From Symsagittifera roscoffensis (taxonomy: Eukaryota; Xenacoelomorpha; Acoela; Convolutidae): a stretch of DNA of 39,134 bases. A model generated the notes under the pieces. The model did not search any database, was not told the origin of the DNA, and saw only the letters and a program-made list of their open reading frames with translations. Of this stretch, positions 20,672-30,421 are shown piece by piece. Both the position numbers and the translations under genes were made by a program. Position 1 is the first letter of the stretch. Each line of letters opens with the position of its first letter. The stretch is taken from assembly GCF_963678635.1 (NCBI RefSeq), contig NW_026971140.1, forward strand, positions 1 to 39,134, written 5' to 3'.

Positions 20672-20824
20672 AACTTTTATTAGTTTAATATTTTTTAATT
20701 ATGATTTTAGTTAGTTGTTTTCACAAAAGCTTTTTGTTTTAGTTCAGTTATTTTGAAGAGTTACTCACCCTTGAGTAGCTCTTATTAAAAATAGGAGTAT
20801 GGTCACAAAGCGTGGATGTAGCGC

Positions 20825-20882
20825 GGTGGGTTAGGCCGGCTATAGAGCATGCTCAGGACGTCCTTCCTGGTGGGTTAGGCCA
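20825..20882 (-). repeat. Duplicated GGTGGGTTAGGCC motif, RNA-element candidate
   Basis: Two copies of GGTGGGTTAGGCC (20825-20837 and 20870-20882) flank a GAGCATGCTC palindrome and AGGACGTCCT. Both words can form hairpins. The related relic keeps TAGAGCATGTTCGCTGGTGGG plus TTAGTCC in two tandem units. Conserved duplication in a noncoding 3' region suggests a functional RNA element such as an export or packaging signal, but this is inference. Confidence 0.4.
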
Positions 20883-21733
20883 GGAGTGGGAGTATGATTG
20901 CATGCGGTTTTTGTGAGAGGTCCTGTTATGTGACAACGTTTTATGTTGGGTTTGTTGTGGTTTTTCTTATGTTTTGTTGGTTGTGTCCTTTTTTCAAAAA
21001 TCAAATTGTTTGTGGTATGGGTTTGTCTTTCGACTTTTTTGTGTTTTATTATTTCTTTCTTAGACTTTATAATAGTCTTCAAAAGAATAAATTATCCAGT
21101 TTTAAACTGGGTTAATCCGGTTTGGATACCGTTGGTTTCCTTTTCTTAGTCATGCTGTTATGCTATGTGTTGTGGTGTTTAGTAAGCTGCATTGGTTAGT
21201 TTTGTTTAGTATATAATTCCTTTCCAACCGGGTTAAAGGAAAGTTTGAAACGTGTTATCTTGTGTTAGAGTTATCGAGTGTGAAAGCTTGAAACTGAAAT
21301 TCATTATTTTAAACAATTCTTCGTGGTCGAGCTGTGCGAGTTTGGATAGAATTCTTTTGCGAGTGAATGAAAATAGCAAAAGGTTAGTACTGTATTTGCT
21401 TCTTATTAATTTACTACATAGAATTTTATCTTTACTGCTAGTTGTTGGGGAAAATTAAGTTACAAATTTTCATCATTATTAGATTTACTGCTTGTGGGGG
21501 AAAATATTATAAATTAATTTACTGCATTGGTATTATATTTATTTAATTGTTGGTGCAAAAATTTAATAGGGTTTTAAACAGTTTTGAAGAAGTTTGCTAT
21601 TTTTTATTTTTCTTTTGTGAATTTTTCAGATGATCTAGGATGAAGGCTAAAATTCTAAAGAAAACATGGATAAAGAATGGTGAGTTTCTAATATTTAAAT
21701 TAGTTAGTAATATGTATAATTCATACTTACCTG

Positions 21734-23487
21734 TTAGTCGTCGGGGAAGAAACCGTGGGGGAAGATGTCGTGGATGAGATCTGAAGTTGTTAGTAATTTG
21801 GCTAAGATGCGGATGATATTTTTAGTTTGAAGCAGTGGCCCAAGCAATTGAAGTGCCTTAATGGTGGTTAGTTCTTCAGTGCCAACTGCAAATTCATAAG
21901 GTGTGTTTTGGATTAGATTATATAATTTGTGGTTGAATTTAGTGTTATGGATGAATTCTAAAATGGGGATTTCTATAGGTTGTACAAACTCGTGTGGGAT
22001 GAGGAAGGGTCGGGATTCTTCTGCGTTGAAGGTCTTGGTGATGGGACAAAAGATATACATTTGGGTTATGGGATCATAATTTCGAAGAATACCATGAAGG
22101 TTAGTATCTTTAATGCAATATGTGAAGTTAAGAAAGAATGGTGAGGTGTATTTGGAATTGATGAATTGAAAACGATGGTGTGGTTGTCTGGAGGGAGTGT
22201 GTAGGTCAAAGTGATTTTGGATGAAACGATAATAAGTATATGTGTGTGTTTGTTTAGTGCGCAACATAATATCGTGTGAGCAGTGCAAATCTCTTTCATG
22301 TGGTGCAAGGAAATGAAAGGTTAGTGAAAATATTTGGAAGCGTTCTTTAAAACTTTCGTAGGCTTGCGTGTCTGTTAGTGCTTTACTTTAATGAAAAATT
22401 TCTCGGTGATTTGTGGGTTAGCGAAGCGATCGTCGTCTAAGAATTGATCTTGGTTAGTTCTGATGATGTTATGATCGTAATATTCTAGTGTTTATTCATT
22501 AGCTCGGGGTGCAGTGTGTGTTTTTAGTGATTTTTTATATCCAATGTATGTAAATTGTCTAGGTGTTAGTGTTGTAGTGAGTCGATATAGCATGTCCTTA
22601 TTTCGTTCTATATCGATATGAGTGTTAGATAAAGGTAAGCAAAGGGGATTTGTAAAATGATAATATGAGGTCCAAGGAAGGGTAGGCATTAAAACGTATT
22701 CGTCTACAAAGTTACGTGTCTCGTTAGTGTCATGAGGGGTGTTTAAGGTGTATTGTGGAAATGAGGGTAAGGTGATAGCTAAAAATTCTTTTGTGTTAGT
22801 GTGTTGTGGATGGTTGATATATTCACGGGCTGTTCCTGGTTTCGCTGGGAAAGGATGGTTGGGGAACTTCCTTTTAAAAGTGCGGTAAGCTCTATTAGTG
22901 CTGAGTGAAGATTCAGTAGTTGTGGATGATGGTGCTAATGATTCAGTATAAATTGAAGAGGGTGTAGGGGTAGGAGGGTTGGATGAATCTATTGTGGATG
23001 AGATTTGGTTTATGGTTGGGGTGTCAAGGTGATAGGGTTGTTGTTGTAGGGTAATGAAATTATCTAGTTCTGGGGAGATTCGGGGGGTGTCTGGAGAATG
23101 AGATGATTGGTCTGAGTGAAGTGAGGAGTAGGTTGGAGTGACTTGGGAAGCATAAGAGGGTGTAGAATTGGTTGGGTCAGGGTTATTTGGTAGTATGGGT
23201 TGAAAAGGGGGTTGGGAAAAATTTAAGGAATTGGTGTGAAAATTATTTGATGGAGATGGTTCAGAGTCGGCAAATTCATCGGGGGTTTCAATATTCGGGT
23301 TATTGAGTTGTGAGATGGAGTATAAAACTGAGATGTGTGAATTAGTATCGGAATTCATGCCGGATATTACATTACTGGATGGGAAATCGGGTGGCGGAAA
23401 AGCAAAAAGTGGTATTATTGGGATTGGAGTGGTGAGGTTGGTTGGGTGGGAATTTGATCGATGTAGAGATCCAAGTTGTCGGCTCAT
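21734..23487 (-). pseudogene. Accessory ORF downstream of env, Pro/Ser/Thr-rich, interrupted
   Basis: The first part (23487-22492, 331 aa) starts at ATG in an ATGA overlap with the env stop codon, a layout typical of coupled termination-reinitiation. Residues 1-200 are Pro/Ser/Thr/Asn-rich and likely disordered. A basic patch (FKRKFPNHPF) follows at about 210 and then a more ordered region. After a TAA at 22494-22492 the same frame stays open for 38 codons to a TAA at 22377-22375. A different frame (open from about 22387 to 21734) carries the last ~215 codons and reads as folded protein with no ATG of its own. I read this as one gene of about 580 codons broken by a stop and a frameshift. No family is recognised. 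Confidence 0.6.
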
Positions 23488-26102
23488 CGTGGGCTAAAAA
23501 AATTATTATTTTGAGACTGAAAAGCGGTGGTATGGGGTTGTTCTATAATTTGTTCATAAGTATTGTCATCTTGTGAGTGGTGTGGCATTATATGTTGGAT
23601 GGGACTTTGTGATATGGTTGGTCTAAAATTTTGATTATGTGTTATGGCTAAATTTCGAAAATTACGTGGGACTAGGGATAATGGATGGTTATGTGGTAGG
23701 GGTGGTAACTGTGGTGCTGTTGGTGTTGTGTCTACATTGTTATGTTCTTCGTCGTATGTGTTCTGTCTTGTTGCTATTTTTGTGTTATATTCTTTTATTT
23801 GTGCGTCTAAAAGAATTTTGTTTATAGAAGTAGAAAATATTCCAAAAAATCCTGCAAATAGTATGCGTGCTACACTTGCTTGTCTATTGACTTGTGTGTG
23901 TATAGCACATGTGTTATAGATTCCTTTTAAGAGTGAAAAAAGAAATCCAATAAAGTTAAACATTGCGTATAAAATAGTCAGTTTTTCTAAGATGTAGTAG
24001 GGCCATCCTAGAAAATCAAGAATTTCATTCTTAAGTGTAACAAAGCTAAAAATATTGATAGGTGATATATCTTGGGGACGGTATTTTTCACCGTTTAGAT
24101 ATATATAATCTTTAATGTCCTTAAAATATCCGCTATAGTCTTGCGTATAGATGTCTGCAAATCCTGCGGTTTCGGCAAGTTTGCGTAAGTTTTGGTCAAT
24201 TGATTGTCTTTGTATTGTGTCCATTTGTGTTAATAATTCCTGGAATTGTTGTGTTCTAATGTGATGTTGAATATCTGATTTTGAGTATATTCCTATTGAT
24301 TGTAAGTCTATATTTGGGTTTCGAGCGATAGCGCGAATGCTTTCTGGTGAAAATTTTTTGAGTGATTGCATTAATGTGGGATATGGGGTGAGAAGGTAAT
24401 ATTTATCTTCATCAGGGTTTAGTTGTACTACGTTGTGGCTATTTTCTGATCCACATGGAACTGCGGTATCCCAGAAATAGGTTCTTCGTGAAAGTGTGTC
24501 AACGAAATGTACTTTATTCTTATAAAAGATAGGGATTCTTTTATAGCATCGTTTATCTTCAAAAACGTATAGTGGTGATACTTTTTTAGTACAAGTATAA
24601 AACCATAAGATGTTTCCTTCATAGTCTAAAAAATTTGATCTATTTCCTGATAGTAAATATCCTGCGTAGGGTATTTTTAATACTGCTAGTGCAAGTGATT
24701 GTAATTTTTGTGTTCTTTCTAATTCGCATAGTTGGTGTAATGTTTCTAATTCGGAGAGTGACATTTCTTGAAAAATTCGGCTAATCGTGTAGTCTAGTTT
24801 CATATCTAAGTGAATATCATAGTGGATATTACCAAAATATGTACTATTCATTAGTGATAGTTCTTGTAAACGTGTGCTTTGATCGTCTTGGGGCTTTAAA
24901 TGTCCACCAGGTTGACCTGTATTCTTTTGAAAATTAACTGGTATATATGATGTTCCTTCGTTTAGGGGATGACTTGTGGCGTATGGGTCGACTTTTATTT
25001 TTCCAGTGGTCATGTCGAATCCATTTTCGTATTCAACTAATATTTCAGAGTATTGTGTTTTGTGAAGTGGGTTTCTGTATTTACATGCAAGTTCTGTTTC
25101 TTGATATATTTGAAAACGTGTTAATTTATTTTCTATATTATGAATGTTTCGAAAATTAGAATTTATTTTTCGTAATGGATTTACTTGTTCATATGGTATT
25201 GATTGTATAAAATTTTTTTCGTGAAATTTTATCATACGAGCGTGTATTTTTGCTACTTGAAATGTTGTACATGTGTCTTCGGGGAACCAAACAATTGTTG
25301 CTTGTGTTCTGGTTGTAGGGTCGCAATAACCTTGGTCGTTTTTACAAGGTAATCTAATTCCTTGATAAATCATTGTGTTGTCTGATAAATCTCGTGTGAG
25401 TTGTATTTTTTCGAGTTGTATTTTCCAATCGAAAAACATTATTTCTTGGTATCCTTTATTTTTTGTGTCTGCTTTGCAGTTTGATGGGTCATTTATACCA
25501 ATGTGTGGTATCCAGTGTTTATCGTGCATGTCATAGGTTAATCGTCCGTGTGCGCCGTTGTATGGGTATTTTTCATCTAATTTTATATGTCCTTGATATC
25601 TTTCAAGTTCTGCTTGATGTACAGAATCTGAAAAAACTTGGAAATATACTAAATTTCTATCTGTGTTTTTATTTTTTGTGATGTTTAGTCGGAGTAACTT
25701 GTTTTTAAAATCTTCGGGATTGAGATGTAAAAGTCGTTCTATATTACTCTGGTAGAATGATTCATGGTCAAGTCGGTTTTTATTTCCGTTTGAGACTTGT
25801 GAACAATGTACTTTCTTTTCAGAAAATGTTGCTGTGAATTTATATCCTATAACTGTGGTTGCTCGGGCTTTTGAATAAAGTGTTGCTATTACATTTGTAG
25901 TTTCTATGGCTTGGGGTTCTGTTTCGCACTGTGATACTTGATTTATTGCATACTTGTGTAGTGTTTTTTGTTCGTTTTCTTCACAATCGTAATGTGTTAT
26001 TAATAAATCTTGGGGTCCTGTGCGGGGAGAAGGGTTTATGTTTTGATTTGAGATTACTAGAAAAAGGAGTTGGAGAAAAATTAATAATTTTAGAATATAC
26101 AT
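23484..26102 (-). CDS. env: Envelope-like glycoprotein (872 aa)
   Basis: A single intact frame in the env position after integrase. Residues 1-18 form a signal peptide (hydrophobic run LKLLIFLQLLFLVI). The mature N-terminus carries a YDC motif and regularly spaced Cys through the ectodomain (more in CxxD, CKADTK and CKYRN-type contexts). A strong membrane-spanning segment lies at about 705-730 and a weaker hydrophobic one at about 747-757. A Pro/His/Gln-rich tail of about 115 residues follows. This is a type I membrane protein layout suited to a virion surface and fusion protein. I see no clear furin site. Its ATG overlaps the end of the preceding ORF by 13 nt, and its TGA overlaps the next ATG. 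Which viral glycoprotein family it belongs to cannot be decided by eye. Its integrity contrasts with the broken gag-pol. Confidence 0.8.
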   Translation of the reverse strand: MYILKLLIFLQLLFLVISNQNINPSPRTGPQDLLITHYDCEENEQKTLHKYAINQVSQCETEPQAIETTNVIATLYSKARATTVIGYKFTATFSEKKVHCSQVSNGNKNRLDHESFYQSNIERLLHLNPEDFKNKLLRLNITKNKNTDRNLVYFQVFSDSVHQAELERYQGHIKLDEKYPYNGAHGRLTYDMHDKHWIPHIGINDPSNCKADTKNKGYQEIMFFDWKIQLEKIQLTRDLSDNTMIYQGIRLPCKNDQGYCDPTTRTQATIVWFPEDTCTTFQVAKIHARMIKFHEKNFIQSIPYEQVNPLRKINSNFRNIHNIENKLTRFQIYQETELACKYRNPLHKTQYSEILVEYENGFDMTTGKIKVDPYATSHPLNEGTSYIPVNFQKNTGQPGGHLKPQDDQSTRLQELSLMNSTYFGNIHYDIHLDMKLDYTISRIFQEMSLSELETLHQLCELERTQKLQSLALAVLKIPYAGYLLSGNRSNFLDYEGNILWFYTCTKKVSPLYVFEDKRCYKRIPIFYKNKVHFVDTLSRRTYFWDTAVPCGSENSHNVVQLNPDEDKYYLLTPYPTLMQSLKKFSPESIRAIARNPNIDLQSIGIYSKSDIQHHIRTQQFQELLTQMDTIQRQSIDQNLRKLAETAGFADIYTQDYSGYFKDIKDYIYLNGEKYRPQDISPINIFSFVTLKNEILDFLGWPYYILEKLTILYAMFNFIGFLFSLLKGIYNTCAIHTQVNRQASVARILFAGFFGIFSTSINKILLDAQIKEYNTKIATRQNTYDEEHNNVDTTPTAPQLPPLPHNHPLSLVPRNFRNLAITHNQNFRPTISQSPIQHIMPHHSQDDNTYEQIIEQPHTTAFQSQNNNFFSPR

Positions 26103-27256
26103 GTGTATTTTAATCCTGAGTATGGGTTATAAAATGTGATGTAACCAATTGTCTTTTTGGTATATCTGTCGTATTTATATATTACTTCAGTGGTTATAAA
26201 TGGTGGTGGTAGCGATTGAGCTGTTATATTGGGTGGGTTTAATGGGTAAGGATGTTGAACAATGTTGTTAAGTTTAATCGTGATTTCGAATTTTAATTCT
26301 AGACTATTTTGTTGAAGTATTTGGATGTTATGGTCACGAATGTCTTCGTGGATGTCTTGTCTATTTTGTAGTCTATTGAGTGCCCAATTGTGGAGTCAGT
26401 TACTTTCTGGATGTTGTCCAAATAATGGTGGGGTGCTGTAAACGTGTTCCAATCTAATCTTAAATGGATATTTGTTGATGATTGTTCTCAATATCTAGCG
26501 TCGAGGTTATTTGGAAAATTTAGGGGGAAAGGCGTCGGTGAAATCTGGGCTATTGATGGTGTTGATGGTAGTGATAATGTTTCTGGTAGTGATGATGATG
26601 TTGTTGTATCCGTAGAAATATCTATTGGGTCATTTATTAAATTTGGTTCACCTTGTGTGAATGAGTGTGTTGTCCAATATGGTAGTCGTGATGTTTGGTT
26701 GGGGGGGGGGGGGGTTAAAGGTATTTTCACGTATTTGTTCAGATGTTGGTGTTGAACCTAAGTAATCTGATGGTAGGCTTGAGGTGCTACGTTGTGAAAG
26801 AAGCGTAGGGGTTTCTGGTAATGTACCAATGGGGTTTTCTGGAGTGTTTTGTGATGGGGATTGAGGTATGTCAAAATGAACTCGGGGAGTTTGAAAATTT
26901 CTGTTTCGTCGAGGATGTATAATTTGTCTATTTATTTCGACTGTATTTTGGTTTTGACTAGGATTTCTTATTCTACTTAATTCTTGTGGTAGTGTTGGGT
27001 ATAAGTTATATGTTGGTTCGCTTAGAGGTGCTTGTCGTTGAACTGGTTCTAGTGGTTCTGATAAACGAACCTGTCGTTCTTCAAAAGTGTATGGGTTATC
27101 TTGAAAGGAAATTCGTGTAGATGTTTGAGGATTATGGGTAGTTGAAGGTGTTGTTGGGTTATCTTGGGATGATGTCGGTGAAGACTGACTTTGTGACTTT
27201 TGGGTAGCAATTTTTGATAGCTTTTTGGTCTATTCTTTTAGTGAAAAAGTTAATGT
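26090..27256 (-). pseudogene. Accessory ORF upstream of env, Pro/Ser/Thr/Gln-rich, interrupted
   Basis: One frame is open from 27256 and runs into a 14-C tract (26701-26714 on the + strand as G). Coding-like Pro/Ser/Thr-rich sequence continues in another frame from the tract to a TGA at 26488-26490. The original frame then carries a more ordered C-terminal part, interrupted by a TGA at 26398-26396, and ends at TAA 26092-26090 inside the env start. That makes about 385 codons with a frameshift at the homopolymer, a compensating shift near 26490 and one stop. No ATG is seen in the first 170 codons, so the start may come from splicing or a shift from the small ORF that ends at 27250. No domain is recognised. 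The homopolymer shift could be slippage or a sequencing error. Confidence 0.55.
26701..26714. repeat. Poly(G/C)14 tract at a reading-frame switch
   Basis: Fourteen G on the + strand, coding for a Pro run on the minus strand. The open frame differs on the two sides. A second run of 14 G lies at 2821-2834 in host DNA. Confidence 0.9.
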
Positions 27257-27426
27257 TTATTATAGTATTCTTCTAAGAAAAGAATTAGGAGGATTGTTGC
27301 TAGAGCGAATGTGATGATTGCTTTCTTTATACATTTGCATATGGTCAAAATGAGGGATGATAGAAATGTTATGAAAATTACAAATAGTAGAAAAATATCA
27401 GTTTTACTGAAAATAGTTCGTATCAT
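27250..27426 (-). CDS. Small two-helix membrane protein (58 aa)
   Basis: ATG at 27426, TAA at 27252-27250. The product has two hydrophobic stretches (about residues 11-28, FLLFVIFITFLSSLILT, and 36-50, AIITFALATILLILF) joined by a short Cys/Lys loop (CKCIKK) and ends with an acidic/aromatic tail (EEYYNKH). This hairpin layout resembles small viroporin-like or accessory membrane proteins of viruses, by architecture only. It is the first ATG after a good splice acceptor (27451), 24 nt upstream. It would thus be the first ORF of a spliced env mRNA. The next ORF overlaps its end in another frame. Confidence 0.5.
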   Translation of the reverse strand: MIRTIFSKTDIFLLFVIFITFLSSLILTICKCIKKAIITFALATILLILFLEEYYNKH

Positions 27427-28246
27427 TTAGACAAGTTTTATAAATCGTACCTGTGGATATAATCAAGGGTTTTTGAAAGTTGGAGAAATAGTTCGAATAT
27501 AGTGTAGAAAATTTAAAAAATATTACAAAAAATGATTAAGAGTATTAGAAAAGATTCAAGGATATCAAAAAGAAATATTATGAAAGTTTCAAGTATCGTA
27601 AAAAATTGTTTGAGGTTTGTGATAATTTTAGTGACTGTTTGATAGAAGAGCATTTAAGAAATGGCTTCATAATCGAATATTTTTTGTTGTTTGGGGCAAT
27701 TTTCAAGTGTGGTCGGATTATTTATTAGTTTTTTGACAAGTGGGTTGAGTTTTGTAAAAAATTGTTGGGGGCAATTTTTATGGTGATCGGGAGGTCTTCT
27801 TTGTCTTTATTTTCATTTGTCAAATGATCTGGGGTATTTTTGAGATTTTTATACTTTAGGCTAAATAAAATGGTCGTTCTTTTACTTTAGGCTAATTTAA
27901 CATATTTGTTTGGGGGATATTTCAGGTCTGAGTTGGGGAAATATTGTTGATCTTTGGTTTATTAGATAAGGGAGGGTTATGATATTATGGTGATATTTAT
28001 TTTAGTTGTCAAGTTGGAGTGGTTTGCTTATTTTTGACCTGGAGGTCGTAAAGTTATAATTATAGATATGCCTGGAGTTTAATATCGTTCGTCTAGTTGG
28101 TTTGTGTTAGAGTTAGAGAAGGTGACGGATTGGATCAATCCTATTGGCTAATTATGAACTAGAATCGCTGCGTGTTTGTCAGCATGTTATTTTGAAAAAT
28201 GAAAGTGTAAAATGTTTCAGAGGTGCAATGATTATTAAATGTAGAA
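27427..28246 (-). other. Noncoding spacer between integrase and the env-side genes
   Basis: About 0.8 kb without a frame that reads as protein. It contains a repeated TACTTTAGGCTAA word (about 27850 and 27882), a twice-occurring TTGGGGGCAATTTT-like word (about 27695 and 27766), and the env splice acceptor candidate at its 3' end. Such a long spacer is unusual in a Gypsy element. Confidence 0.5.
27450..27470 (-). promoter_or_regulatory. Candidate splice acceptor for the env mRNA
   Basis: On the coding strand TTGATTATATCCACAG|G ends at 27451, just upstream of the first ATG (27426) of the env-side genes and downstream of integrase. GTAAG-type donors exist in the leader (for example 37120, 37130 and 37235). 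A leader-to-27450 splice would give a subgenomic env RNA as in retroviruses. This is inferred from consensus match and position only. Confidence 0.4.
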
Positions 28247-30421
28247 TTAAGGTTGTTTTTGAAATTCAACTTTCTTTAATATTTTAGATTGTGGGATGAA
28301 TAATTTATAATTTTTACGTGGTTGATTTCTAAGTCGTGAAGATTTTCTATGTTCTGATTTGTCGATTTGTTCTTGGGGTATTATTTGTTCTGTCATTTTT
28401 CTATTTTTTCTTTCTTTTTGAGATGTATTTTGATCTAGATATTTTGTATTGTTTTTTGTGGTGGTTGATTTTGTATTTTGATTTCCGAGGTGGATATCAT
28501 TTTGTTCCTTTGTTATGTTTTCCGTATGTGGGTCATTTTGAATAACTTTTAAACCTGTAAAAGAATATAATTGAGTTAGTTCGCGAAGTGCGTATTCTTT
28601 TGGATAATAAGGTAATAGGTTATTTCGGTGTTGAACGATTTCTTTTTTGTCTGAGTCGGTGATTTTATATGTGACATCAGTGGGTTTTGCAATTATTTGG
28701 TATGGTCCTTTACGAAGGGGTTGTAACTTTTTTGAAATTCCTTTTTGAGTATTAAAATTGGGTATTAAAACAAATGTTCCAATTTTTAAATTGGAGGCTG
28801 GTGTAAAGCGTGAATTTATTTGTTCATTAATATTTTGCCTTTGTAACAACTTTTTTGTTACCTTTTGGTAAATTTCATTGTGTTTTTTATCTCTGTTTAA
28901 AATCCATTCGGTGTGTGTACCGGAGGCTAATTTAAGAATTTGTGGGTGATGAAAATGATCTTCATCGTGTGTATGTAATGGTAGGTTATAACAAATTGAG
29001 TCTTTATTTGGTTGACAATAACCTTGTGCGTTTTTATGAGAGTTTGCTGTAAACATTATTGGTTTGCGTGGCTTTTGGTTTAAAACCATTTCATATGGTG
29101 ACATTCCTAAAGTTGTCGTGATTTGTGAATTATATGCTAAGGGAAATAGTTTTACATCTGCTGACCATTCGGTATATCTTGTATCATTTCCATTGATGAT
29201 ACATCTGAGATATTCTTGTAATGAACGGTTCATACCTTCGACTAAGCCGTTTGTCCAAGGTGCGTGAGATGTACGTGGTTTGTGTTTAATGTTATATAAT
29301 TGACATAGTGTGATGATTTCATTATTTATGAATTCTGTACCGTTGTCTGTAACTAAAATTTCTGGTAGTCCGAATTTTGCTATCCAGTGTTCATAGAGTG
29401 TTGTGTAAGCGTAATAAGCGTTACAATGTGGTACTGGGTTAAGTGCTACATAATGTGTAAATGCGTCAACAATTACCATAATGTAGGAGTTTCCTTCGGA
29501 TGAGGGTGAAATTGGTCCTTTGGTATCAAATGAGATACGATGATTAAAGTACAAACTTTGTCCTTTAAAATCTTGTTTTTGTGCTATTTGTTTTTGATTT
29601 GGGTAAGGTTTATTTAGTTGACATACTATACAGTCATTGCATAGTACTTTTATCCAAATTGGTGCATTTGGGAAATAAAAGTTTTGTACAAAATTTGAAT
29701 ATGTTTTTTCTGATCCAGAGTGTCCTTTAATATTTTGTGTATGTGAAATATTAAAAGCTATAAGAATCATACTTAAAGGGAGACAGGGAACTGTAGATTC
29801 ATTTAGTTTGTATTCTAGAAGGTCTGTGTTTTCGTTAATTGTTGTATTATTGAATTTTCGAAAATATCGGAGGAGTGTTTTGTTTCCTAGAATAGTTGAA
29901 TCTGCTTTGATAGGTTTAGTTTTATATTTGTGCCATGATTTCAGTTGTCGAATTACTGGGTCAAGGTTTTGATATTGTTTCAATGTTGAAATTGTAATTG
30001 TTTCTGTTGGGGGGAGAAAAATGTTTTCAATTTCTAATTTAGATAAGGGTATTGTGTCAAGTGGGTCATGGAGGTCAAAAACTTGATTTATTGTGTATTT
30101 TGAATCGTTTGTTTGTGGTCCTGATAAGTTTATTTTATCAGTTAAATTTTCTTTTTCAATTAGTAGAAAATGGTCTTTTTTAGGCGGGTGTTGTTTTATT
30201 CTTTTTTGTTGGGTGTTATTTTTTATCCATTGTGAATATGGGATTGGTTTAAAAGTTGATGTTCCAAGTAGATCAACTTCATAGTGATTATTTTGACAAT
30301 CTAAATAAAGTGGGAAATGTTGTAAATTATTTATTTGTGATTGTTCAACGTCAGTTTTTACTGCATATTTGCATTCCAATCGGGGTGATGTTTCATTTTC
30401 TGCAAGGTAGAATTTTATGTT
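28247..30421 (-). CDS. pol: Integrase domain of pol
   Basis: Inserts the DNA copy into the host genome. Numbering from the conventional 710-codon frame (codon 1 at 30379): zinc-binding H213/H220 with C250 and C253, catalytic D285, D345 and E381 (D-x59-D-x35-E), contexts FDTKGP, TDNGTEF and NGLVEG. A GPY/F-type module follows at about 552-575 (LRKGPYQII) and then a basic tail ending with RLRNQPRKNY. All catalytic residues are present and the length is generous for the family because of a ~110-residue tail. The frame has no ATG near its start and lies one base back from the RNase H frame, whose TAA is at 30417-30415. It was therefore part of a Pol polyprotein separated by a -1 shift. Confidence 0.92.
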   Translation of the reverse strand, partial: NIKFYLAENETSPRLECKYAVKTDVEQSQINNLQHFPLYLDCQNNHYEVDLLGTSTFKPIPYSQWIKNNTQQKRIKQHPPKKDHFLLIEKENLTDKINLSGPQTNDSKYTINQVFDLHDPLDTIPLSKLEIENIFLPPTETITISTLKQYQNLDPVIRQLKSWHKYKTKPIKADSTILGNKTLLRYFRKFNNTTINENTDLLEYKLNESTVPCLPLSMILIAFNISHTQNIKGHSGSEKTYSNFVQNFYFPNAPIWIKVLCNDCIVCQLNKPYPNQKQIAQKQDFKGQSLYFNHRISFDTKGPISPSSEGNSYIMVIVDAFTHYVALNPVPHCNAYYAYTTLYEHWIAKFGLPEILVTDNGTEFINNEIITLCQLYNIKHKPRTSHAPWTNGLVEGMNRSLQEYLRCIINGNDTRYTEWSADVKLFPLAYNSQITTTLGMSPYEMVLNQKPRKPIMFTANSHKNAQGYCQPNKDSICYNLPLHTHDEDHFHHPQILKLASGTHTEWILNRDKKHNEIYQKVTKKLLQRQNINEQINSRFTPASNLKIGTFVLIPNFNTQKGISKKLQPLRKGPYQIIAKPTDVTYKITDSDKKEIVQHRNNLLPYYPKEYALRELTQLYSFTGLKVIQNDPHTENITKEQNDIHLGNQNTKSTTTKNNTKYLDQNTSQKERKNRKMTEQIIPQEQIDKSEHRKSSRLRNQPRKNYKLFIPQSKILKKVEFQKQP

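Larger units (their letters stand above)
20143..21733 (-). other. 3' untranslated region of the retroelement
   Basis: About 1.6 kb lies between the last accessory ORF and the 3' LTR with no long minus-strand frame (the best is about 65 codons near 20470-20670). It is richer in G+C around 20190-20640 than the rest. It holds a GGTGGGTTAGGCC motif pair (20825-20882) and a CCAACCGGGTTAAAGGAAA block at about 21226, both shared with the relic at 16231-17330. It may contain RNA signals. Confidence 0.6.
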
